From Siphonodentalium dalli (Eukaryota; Mollusca; Scaphopoda; Gadilida; Siphonodentaliidae), in assembly GCA_032622095.1 (NCBI GenBank), contig CP136068.1, forward strand, positions 135,603,989 through 135,667,988: a stretch of 64,000 bases of DNA, in the 5' to 3' direction. The notes beneath the pieces are model-generated. The model was not told where the DNA came from. It ran no database searches and saw only the letters and a program-made list of their open reading frames with translations. Positions within the stretch are counted from its first letter, which is position 1; each line of letters starts with the position of its first letter. The position numbers were made by a program, and so were the translations under genes. Of the stretch, positions 26,601-38,600 are shown piece after piece.

Positions 26601-29600
26601 ATTCGAGTCAAGGAACCTACCCATCAATGCTCAGAGTGATCAGATATCGATTTTTGAAGTTTGTTATTTCAATTGTTTGTGGCCCAGAAACACACTGTCA
26701 AAAGGATGGTCTCGGTCAAAATTGCGGATGAAGATGGATAACTCTAAAAACAAGTGGTAATACTGCCAAATTTCGTGAATACTCGAGTGATAATATGGCC
26801 ATATTTCGTTGAACAAAATGTTGATAAATAACATGTTTTGGGAAATTTGATACCATAGTTGACAGTGGTTAGCATTATTTTGTTGCAATTAATCAATTCT
26901 GATAACTAAAGCGTATTTTGAAAGAAAAAAAAATTGTTGTTGCATCTTGATGATATGGGGACCCTCTGATCGGATTGAGTACCTTTAAAGATGTCCCTGT
27001 AGCAGAGCCAGTCTGAGCTTAGTGTGCCTGTCATTTGCAGAATGAGGTTCCCAGAGGGTGAATTTAGTGACGCTACCCCGCACAGCGGGCTAGCATCAAC
27101 AAATTCACCCTCTGGGGACCTCTTCTGCATGGCCTCATCTGCTATGGGAGACAAAGGCTCAGATTGAAGTTCCCAAATGATGAATATTGTGGTGTACACC
27201 CATTGTGAACCTCGATTATGCAATGTGTCGTCTGCCAATTTGGAGGGACAACTAACTGAATACGAATGCACAGCATCATTAAAAAAGATAAAAAATGAAA
27301 AATCCCCAGGATCAGATGGATATACAGCAGAATTCTACAAATTTTTCTGGAAAGATCTGGGGCAATTTGTTGTTAACTCATTGAACTATGGTTTTCGTAC
27401 ACAAAAATTATCAGTCACGCAAAGATGTGGAATTATAACATGTCTGCCAAAACCCAATAAACCTAAAGAATACATTAAAAATTGGAGGCCTATTTCGCTT
27501 CTCAATGTTGATGTTAAAATTGGATCAACAGTTATTGCTAATCGGGTAAAGAAAGTCCTCCCAAAACTTATTGCAGATTCACAACTTGGATTTCTAGCAG
27601 GGCGTTACATTGGGGAATCAACAAGGCTTACATTTGATTTATTAGAAAAATGCGAGCAAAGAGATATACCTGGATTACTAGTACTACTTGATTTTGAAAA
27701 AGCTTTTGACTCCTTAGAATGGAGTTATTTAGAAAATTGTTTAAAATTTTACAAATTTGGACCAGATATCATCGGTTGGGTAAAAACCTTTTATACAGAT
27801 ATTTTCAGCTATATTGTCAATAACGGAAACCTATCTAACAAGATAGATATACATAGAGGGGTAAGACAAGGTGACCCACTTTCTCCTTACCTGTTTATTT
27901 TAGCGGTAGAAACTCTTAGCGCATCTTTAAAAAATAATTTAGATATAAACGGGATAAAAATTAACAAAACTGAATACATGGTCTCACAATATGCAGATGA
28001 CATGAACCTCTTCCTCAGGAATGACTCACACTCATTAAACGAAGCCCTTAATACAGTCAGAAATTTCGCAAAGATAACAGGACTGAAAGCAAACTTCCAA
28101 AAAACTCAAGTCTTATGGATTGGATCGAAACGGGGCTGTGGTGAAGAAATTCTAACAGAAGAAAATATCCTATGGAATCACTCAAATTCGGTCACTATAC
28201 TTGGTATTGAATTCAACCTCTTCAATGACGACTACATTGAAAATAATTACAAGACAAAAATAAAAAAGCTAGAAAATCTACTGAATGACTGGTCCTTCAG
28301 ACAACTAAGTCTTACTGGAAAAACAACAGTAATAAAGACTCTTGCACTTCCAATGTTAATTCACTGTCTATCAGTACTACCTCCCCCTTCAAAAGACACA
28401 TCTCTAAAAATCCAACAAATCTTTTATCGCTTTTTATGGTCTGGAAAAAAAGATAAAATTAAACGTAATGTTATAATAAATGAAATTGAAAACGGAGGCT
28501 TGAAGTTTCCACATATTGACTCGTTTGCAAATGCATTAAAAATGACCTGGATACAAAAATTGCTAGACACTTCCAATAATGCCAGCTGGAAAAATATAAT
28601 CTTAGATGACTTGGAGCCCTTTGGTGGTCCAAAAGTTTGGTTCTTTCAAAATGAAGCACTGACTATTATGGCAAATAAAGTTAATCCATTTTGGAAAAGC
28701 GTTATACAGGCTTGGAGTTTGGTAGATCAAGATATCAGCACAGCCCCACAAGACATCCAATCCCAATCCATTTATTGGAATAAATATATAAAAATAGACA
28801 ATCATATGCTCTTAAACACTAAATGGATAAAGCAGGGTGTATTTTTTATAAATGACTTGATGAAAGATGATGGTGGACTCTTAGACTATCCATCATTCTG
28901 TAGCACTTATAATTTACAAATTCCTTTCACACACTATCAAGGACTGTTGAATGCGATACCATCCCAATGGAGAGCATGTTTGAGAAATAGTGAGAAACTT
29001 GAATCAATTAAAAAAGAAAAAATAGAAATTCTCGGGAATGCCTTAACACCATGTAAGATTTTTTACCCAATTATTCTTAGACAATATGCTGAAACACCTT
29101 CCCACATACAAAAAAAATGGTCTAATAGACTTGGAATAGCTTTATGTGATTTGGATTGGAAACAAATATATAGGAACCCATATCATATCACAGATGATAC
29201 TGGCCTGATAAGTTTTCAATACAAAATTAATCAAGACATACTTTATACAAATTCTAAATTATTCAAGTGTAAACTGTCAGAAACAGAATTATGCTCTTTT
29301 TGTGGGAACACGAAAGAAACAATTATACATCTCTTTTGGGATTGCCTCATTTCAAAATCAGTTCTACTTCAACTCCAACATAAGTTAAAAGAAAAGTGTG
29401 ATATTACATTCGAATTAAAACCAGAGTATACTGTCCTAGGTATGCATAGAGATATACATCCCAATGATACCCTTGATATCTGTACAATGCTGTATAGAAA
29501 ATTGATATACTCATGTAAGATGAGGGCTACCAACCCAACTATAAATGGACTTCTTGAATTTTTTAAATATTATAAAAGAATTGAAACTCTAAACACATAT

Positions 29601-32600
29601 TCCTTGAATGATAGAAGTAAAAAATATGGGGAAAGATGGGAAGCTCTGGAAGCAATTCTTAGCAATTGAAAACAAGGCAATATCTACTTCTCAGTGAAAC
29701 TATTACTCAAACATGCTCATAATATGGATTTAATAACTCCCCCCCACGACAGTTCAGAAATAAAGAAACTTTCCAGAGAAGATGAGGCCTATAAAGCAGA
29801 ATGAGGTCTCCAGAGGGTGCATTTTGCGATGCTATCCCGCACAGCGCCACTAAATTCACCCTCTGGGGACCTCATTCTGCAAATGACAGGCACACTAAAC
29901 TCAGGCTTGATCACAGTCTAGGCTAGATGTAGACCAAGTCTTCTCGGTTGACAATAGCTTGAGATATCCGTTGGGATGATGTTGTATTGGGCCGAGTCCC
30001 ATCCCGTTGCTCTTCTATAACTGACTTTCATTCAAAAAAGACGTATTATGTGTACACAAATTCAGAAATAAAATAAACAAATGAATATATTGAAATGGTC
30101 AAAACTAATAATAATACATGAAAGCTTATTTGAACAAAATTTCCATATATCCACAGTTCCTGTATCAGTAAGCGATTGTTTGTAACATAAAATAATATGT
30201 ATTTATTATTATCTTTATATAAATAGATAATTGTCGTTCTCTACAAAACTTCTTGCTATGTAATGCATTGTTATTTCTTTAATATCTAAGGTTCCAGCAA
30301 AATTACATGGAGAGTAATCAATTGGTTCCGAGAATTACGTTAAATAATTCATGAGAGGCGAGAGACGTCGGTAAGAAACGAGTTTGTTACCTAAACGTGT
30401 CTCACCTCGAGTTAATTATTTAACATAATTCTCGGTACTAACTGATTACTCTATTTATTACACTTCTGCATCAATTTGGTTCGCCAAATATAATTAAAAC
30501 ACACAGAATTAATGCATGAAAGTCGCGATGTGGAGAAAGATTAACCACCAAAATTTCCGTCAAAATCAGAAAGCGACGTAACGGCAATGATGTAACGAGA
30601 AATGAAATAATTCACTAGTGACATTATCATTTTTCAATGTAAATCGCGCATAGGAGTGTAATAAATTGAAATAATTAACGAAAATACCAAGCTGAAATTT
30701 TTTGTCATCATGTATTATTATGTTTTATTTCTTCATTATACACCACAAAACATGCTTTAAGTGTCTTTTCCACCTTATTTTTGCTCAGCTTGGTTTAGCT
30801 TGGTATATCGATGTTCCGATAATGACTGCTCATTTATAAATTCATCAGTGTTATAACCTTTTATACAAGGTCAAGGTATATTGTTCCGCCAATGTATTCT
30901 CTTATATATGCGATACTCTCTATGAGTGACTCGCATATATAAGAGAATGCACTGGCACAGGGTTTTTGCAAAATTTCAGGAAGCTCCAGGCATGGAAGGG
31001 TTAATAGCTAAGGCTCCAGCTAAATTACAAGAAATAATGACAGCTCATTTATTATTTCATCAGTGTTATATAACCTTGTATTGACCGATTCATCCAATTT
31101 GAAAGCTAAAAACACCACAGGTTGATCTACATGCATTGAAGAACATGTATACAATGTTAGCCCTTCAATGACTGGAGCTTCCTGAAATTTTGTGAAAACC
31201 CTGTGCCAATGCATTCTCTTATATATGTGAGTTTCCCATAGGGAGCCTCACACATTTAAGAGAATACATTGGCCTAACAATATTTACCTTGACCTTGCAA
31301 GCTAGTGCATTCTATCCCTATGGGAGACTCGCATATATAAGAGAATGCACTGGCACAGGGTTTTTAATGCTGCACCAGTGCAGCTCCCATCATGAAAGGG
31401 TTTGACCAAGCTGCATTCTGTCCATGAGGTACTATTATTATTACTTCAATTCTAGGTATCCTATAGTAATGCCGTAATAATCGACTCCTTAACCACAGCA
31501 GAATTATGTGTAATTTTTCAGGATTTAGTCAGAAATATGGCTTGTTGCTGAGAGCTTTCCGATGAATGGCAACAAGCTATATTTCCGACTAAATCCTGAA
31601 AAATTACCCATAATTCTGCTGTGGTTAAGGAGTCGATTATTTACGGCATTACTGTGAATCGCACTTCTTACTTAATGCATCACCGCATCCATCTTTGTCG
31701 AAATCAGGAAGAACAGAGCAAATGGTCACACTGGAGAAATATGTCAGGAAATCCTTCAGAGACATGAAAAATTCTCCGTCATCTTCGTGGGTGTGATCAA
31801 TAGCACCCTCAGGTAAATCGTTCCACTCAGAGCTCCTAGAAAACAATATTGCTGGTCAATAACATAAAAATATATGTAGATCTGAATAAATATTTATTTC
31901 GCCCTCCGGGTGTATACTAATGTAGAGATTATTCTATCCTATGGGACGCATTAAAAGTTGTAGTGCGACCACGAGTCCAAGTCCAGTAAAAGCTTTCACG
32001 CAATGCAGGAAATTTGTAGTAAGGCTTATCTGGCCATGTCGAATTGAGCTTTCGCGATGGGATGTCTGGCAGGACAACATATTTCAGATTTTTTCGTGGA
32101 TGTGTATTAACGGATGTCTCATTGCTGCATGTAACTTTTATAACTGCATTAATTGCTTTCGATGTTTATAGGTGTGAACAATGGCTGGGCCACTCTTGAA
32201 TATGTTATGGCTGGAACACAATGCGTAATATAACAGCTAACTTTGCTGATGAAGCATGAGACATATCTCAGTTTGAATGTAGACTAAATGTTTTGCGGAG
32301 TATCAGTTGTGTGTTTAATCCGATTAGTAGATTTTTGATCCGCATTTAGAGGCTTCCGGTGTGATGAATGAGAAACCTGCAGTAATAAGCCATAAGTTTT
32401 GTAATAATTTGAAGGATTAGTTGTTTTAACCCTTTACCCAACAAACCGGCCAAAACCGGCCAAATAAAGCTTCAACAGCCTAAAATATCTTCGGTCTGTC
32501 TCAATAGAACCATACAAATATGGATATCATTGGAACCGGCTCATTGACCACATTGTGATAGTTACAGTTAGCCTTGTGCCAATGCATTCTCTTATATATG

Positions 32601-35600
32601 CGAGTCGACCATAGGTCGCCTCGCATATATAAGAGAATGCATTGGCCTAAAAAAAATCTTTTTTTAACACTTTTTACCATTTTTTCTTACATTCTTTAAC
32701 AATTTTATAATTTTTAATGTGTTAAGCCAATGCATTCTCTTATATATGCGCGGCGACCTATGGTCGACTCGCATATATAAGAGAATGCATTGGCACAGGG
32801 CCGTTCTGTTGGGTAAAGGGTTAACGGAATTCTGAGGCGGTGCATTCATGAAACCAATATATTTTATATTATAATTTATATTTATGCCTAAAAATATGAT
32901 CTTGAGGGTGCTACCAGTTCTGATGATGGTTTTCTTGTAACTATAATATCTTACAATATGTTCTATTTCCAGAACAACTGTATACTATACATGTTGTGTT
33001 ACAAAGTCCAATGAAAGATAGACGTCTCTTCCGAGACACTGTTTCAGAAAAAATTTGTTTGTGTTTTTTTGGTAAAATTTGTACTCACCCTGTGAATGTT
33101 TGTTTTTTTGGTCAAATATACCTTGATCATGAACTTTACATGTATATACAAAAAAATGACTGAATTGAGTTGCTAGAATATCTGACTGAGGCTGATATCT
33201 ACAGAGCTACAATTAATTATATTAGAACTACTGGTATATTGCCTTATCCATGTCCAGGAATAGAGATACTACCTGTAAACCTTTCATGAGGATCATGTTG
33301 GGAGCTAGCTATAAAGATCATATGCCAGTGCATTCTCTTATATATGTGAGAATGCACGGGCTTACAAGGTCAAGGTAAAGATTGTTAGGCCAATGTATTC
33401 TCTTATTTATGCGAGTCTCCCTATGGGAGATTAGCATATATAAGAGAATGCACTGACGTGGAGCCTCACATATATATGAGACTACATTGGCCTAACAATT
33501 TTTACCTTGACCTTGTAGGCCAGTGCATTAACTTATATATGTGAGGCTCCCTATGAGGGGACTCACATATATAAGAGAATGTGAATGCACTGGCACACAA
33601 TCTTTAATTCTGCACCAGCACAACACCCATCATGAAAGGGCTAAAGTATCGTGCCAAAGCACAAGTTTATAAATCACCATCATTTATAGACAGTTGGTGA
33701 TTCGGCACGATGTCTCTAAACTGTGTGATTACATTGGGAACCAAGATTATAACTTAAATAAAGGTAAATATTGTTAGGCCAATGTATTCTCTTATATATG
33801 CGAGTCTCCCTGTGGGAGACTCGCATATTTAAGAGAATGCACTGGCATGGAATGCCAGCAAAATTTCAGGAAGCTGCAGTCATGGAAGGGTTAAATTGCC
33901 TACGATTATGAACTATGGCATTGTATTTAGCTGCCTACATGTATCATTTCTGGAATATTCATGACTTTCATATAAAGGGGGAGGTAAATCAAAATCACAT
34001 TACATACCCATCACTCCATGCACCTGTCCATTCTGTGTGGCCCCACGGATTCCTGACCCGCAGAAGGGGAATTATTCTGCCAGAAAGATCTGACACCTGA
34101 AATGACCAAAAAGTCTAGTATAGTATTTACACTATCTTTGTTTAGCAATGATTTATTCAGAGTTACATGGACGACAATTTTGCTATGGTTAAACCAAATT
34201 CTACTGAGATTGTACCTAAAGTTTTCAGGTATTTCTTTATTTTTTCCAGTTATATTCACGTAAGACACGAACACACAAGATTAGAGGCATATTGTAATTC
34301 AACTTGTTCAAAGGACCTATCTTGTGTGTTTGAAGTTAAATTTTGAATCAACAACAAGAAGGTAATCAAAACACTTACAACATAAGCACCTGTGAGTCAG
34401 TAACACTTACAACATAAGCACCTGTGAGTCAGTAACACTTACAACATAAGCACCTGTGAGTCAGTAACACTTACAACATAAACACCCGAGTGATGGGTAA
34501 ACAGTTACAACAAGCACCTGTGAGTGATTAAACACTTACAATATAAGCACCTGTGAGTGAGTAGGCATGTCCCCCAACCAGACCACAGACACCATCATAC
34601 TCTGACTGAAAGAGAATGTAAATAAACATTTTAAATGTATACTGAAACGATGTTTATATTTGTAAAACTAACTGAGTGCATAATGATGCAACCATAGAAA
34701 AAAGACCGCCATCTTGGACGCCATCTTAAATGGAATTGTTTTGAGAGCCACGTACCTTTTCTGTTTAGTTCTGAAAAAAAGTTAGCAGACATAAATGGAT
34801 TGTGTGCTGGTGATCCCTGGGTTGATGGGATTGGTAGGGGCAAACTTGAGAGACAATAAATTGCTACAGTAATGCCCTAAGTAATCGACCCTTTAACCTC
34901 ATCAGAATTATGGGTAAATCAGGATTTAGTCGGAAATATGGCTTGTTGCCATTCATCGGAAAGCTCTCAGTGAGAGCTTTCCGATGAATGGCAATAAGCC
35001 ATACTTCCTCAGAGAGAGCTTTCCGATGAATGGCAACAAGCCATATTTCCGACTAAATCCTGAAAAATTACCCATAATTCTGATGTGGTTAAGGGGTCGA
35101 TTACTTAGGGCACTACTGTAGGTGGTCTCCAATGTGGTTGGGAAGGGTGGAACGTTCATTGGGATTTCCAACTCACTCCCCTTAATTTCCATGTCTGAGA
35201 GAAATTCCATTTGCACGAACTTTGCAACTTCCACTTCAAACTTTGAAACTGGAGATTTCCAACCTAACACCCCCTTAAGGTTCGAAATGTTCAACTTATC
35301 AGCTGAAATTATTGCCATTTTGTTCCAACAATTCTATCAAAAGTAAAAAAATAAAAGACTTCGGTCTAATAACAACACATTTAATACTGGTTGGAATATC
35401 AAACTATCCGAACAGATTCAACCTGCTTTTGGTGTGAAAAATGTCCAATTATAATGTTACAGTATGCTATAAGTAATCGACTTCTTAACCACAGCAGAAT
35501 TATGGGTAACTTTTCAGGATTTAGTCGGAAATATGGCTTCCTGAATAGTCACCCATAATTCTGCTGTGGTTAAGGAGTCGATTAATTAGAGCATTACTGT

Positions 35601-38600
35601 ATAGAATACATGTATTGAAGATTTTACCTGTGATTTACATGTGATATTCAGGCTTTCACTTGTGTTAGCCTCTCTTCATGGGCTCAATAACTGAATTGTG
35701 GTGCGCACATTGACCGGTTTGAACTGTGTAGTTCAATTTGTTTTCTTTTTGTCTCCAACTGGATAAGATTTATTGCAACAGATATAACAAACCATACTTC
35801 TTGACAACATTATCGGTAAAACTGGTTTAATGAGCCAGCATCTATACAAATCGATATATGTACGTTTGTTCCAGGAGTCTATTGTCCAGTATAGCTAAAC
35901 GTGTCATGGGTGAATTTCTTGTTATATCTTGTTCTTCTTATTGTCAGCCTGTGTCCACTAAATCTATCATCGTCCCTTATGTTTTGTGACTGCAGTCCTC
36001 TTAATTAACCCTATGCCATTGCCCAGTTTGCTTCAGAAAATGGCTTCGGCATTGCTAGATGTAGCTAAGTATGACGTTTGTGATTGCAACTGTATATCTA
36101 GATATTTCATAATTTTATTAGCGCGCTCCGCATGTATACTGCTCTGCAAATTGTTGAAAGCTGTGGTCGATGGGCATTTTATTTATAGATAATTGTTTTT
36201 TCCGGTTTAAAAGTCAAACTGCGCGACCAGGAGGCCGAGTCCGGTAAAAGGTGTAGTTGGGAATTTCAATTTCAATTTCATTTATTGTCCTTTACATTAT
36301 TAAGTCAATAATGTTGATTTTTGGTTTGTGACAAGCTATGTCAATTACCAATAAAAGAAATTTAAAAGATAATTTGTAAGTCTTATATTTCACTTTATAG
36401 ATATGTTTCGTTCTGCAGCCCACTGATGGTTGTGGTCGGAGAAACCAATATATTTTATATTCTATAATTACAAGGATGGGTATATAATATATGATCTTGA
36501 GCGCGTTACCATTTCTGACTATGGTTTTCTTATATACATTGTACTTGGATCATATTCAACCTTTTGGTGACAAGTGCAGCCGCATCCTATGGAATCCTAT
36601 TACGGCCACTTGCTAATGGCGCTTTCGGCGCTTTCGGCGCGATGCGCCGAAAGCGACAAAAAGTGCGCCATTAGTAACGCGCCGAAAGCGCCGAAAGCGC
36701 CGAAAGCGCCGAAAGCGACAAAAAGTGCGCCGTAACGGCGCACTATTTGTCGCTTTCGGCGCTTTCGGCGCTTTCGGCGCGGTGCGCCGAAAGCGACAAA
36801 ATGTGCGCCATTAGCGTTATTTCGGCGCGCGCCGAAAGCGACAAAAAGTGCGCCATTAGTAACGCGCCGAAAGCGCCGAAAGCGACAAAAAGTGCGCCGA
36901 TCGGCGCACATTTTGTCGCTTTCGGCGCTTTCGGCGCTTTCGGCGCTTTCGGCGCGCGCCGAAACAACGCTAATGGCGCACTTTTTGTCGCTTTCGGCGC
37001 GCGCGCCGAAAGCGCCGAAAGCGACAAAAAGTGCGCCGAAAGCGCCATTAGCAAGTGGCCGTAATAGGATTCCATAGCATCCCCACCCGTCGCGTCCATG
37101 CACCAGTATCCCCAGGACTAATTTATTCTACTCACTGGGCAGCTGCAGGAGACGATTGCGCCGGTCTGTAGAGAGTTTCTGATTCTCTCATGCAGCCTCT
37201 TCGGTCTCATGTTGAGCTTCTTGAAGTCGATGAATTCTGACACTCCTCCAGTCAGGGCAAGGAAGGCGTTGCCTGGCTGTCCCCCATAAACCTCGTTATA
37301 CCCATCGTGAAACCTATAAATAAATGACGGATATATAGTCAGGATGATGAAAGGCATTGCCCGGCTGTCCCACATACACCTCGTTATGTCCAACGTGAAA
37401 CCTATAAATAAATGACAGATATATAGTCAGGATGACGAAAGGCATAGCCCGGCTGTCCCACATAAATTATGTCCATCGTGAAACCCGAAAACGAAGATAA
37501 ATTTAACTATATCAGCTAGGGTATTTGGCCTTTGTGAGTTTCGAAAGTAGAAAAATATTCAACTATATTTTATTGGTCTAAAAGTCGAATCATAAATTTA
37601 CAATAGATATCGGTTGAAAAGGTTAAACTATATTTTATTGGTCTGACAGTCGAATCATAAATTTACAATAGATATCGGTTGAAAAGGTGCCTCCCTATCC
37701 AGTAGACCAGTTAGGCAGTGGGGTATATTATAATACATACACTTAGCTCATTATAGCTATAGGTCGTCATATATAAGCGTCCAAATAGGGCGTCCATTCA
37801 GCTACTTCGAAACTGGTTTCATTCTCGATATATATAAGCAGTAAGGATTGAGATCTGATCCGTACATATAAATATATGTATTACTATAATTATGTCAGTT
37901 GCCTGTTGGTGGTGCCGATTGGTGTCCCTATATTTGTATAGTGAAGTAATTTCCCAGATACCACTAAGACAAACTATTGTTCAAAAAATAAATTGTTAAT
38001 TTAATAGGTTTTTATTTTAGAGTTATCTTTCCAAATTCGACACTATATAATTATATTATCACACGTTTATTATTTAAAGCTTCACTATATTTAATGGGAA
38101 TACATTATCAATCTATATATTATGTGAAGAACTATATTTCCCATTTATGAACACCATAATTATATGTATATACCGACCTTGCGAATGATTTTTCCATTAG
38201 AGATGGCCACATTTCGTTTTCGTCTGTGGAGGATTTGGCTCCCCAGATTTGTCGTCCGTAGATAATGGGTAGAAAATCATCGATATACACATCAACCCAT
38301 TCTCCGAATTTCCAGAATTTACAACGAAAGACACCATCATAAGCATCAGTCTCGATCTGATACGCATCCTCTGGTAACACCTACATATATAAAATAGCAT
38401 AATCTTTAGTCATAAAATGCGTGCGTGATCTGCGTGAACCTGAATTAAAAAGATTCGCACTATTAGAACAAATCTGTATAAATTCTACGCAATGTGTGTT
38501 ACATTTAATCCTAAACCAAATTGTGTAGAAATGACATATTATGTGTGTCAGTGGAATTTTCTCTGCATTGAATATGAGTGAATAAGCGAGATCACAGAAT

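Larger units (their letters stand above)
27009..29909. mobile_element. Family C foldback element split by a LINE
   Basis: Left part 27009-27245 and right part 29757-29909 together restore the family C order (outer arm, GAGGGTGAATTTAGTGA hairpin, CTCGATTATGCAATGTGTCG, AAAGAAACTTTCCAGAG, outer arm). Confidence 0.82.

Noticed and set aside
36600-37103. Frames of up to 167 codons rich in Ala, Phe, Gly, Ser and Lys
   Set aside because: By-product of the GGCGCTTTC palindrome; open frames occur on both strands.
38173-38174. Alternative exon 3 donor (GTATAT)
   Set aside because: Phase 0 would not join exon 4 in frame; the phase 2 site four bases earlier restores ARFHDGYNE.
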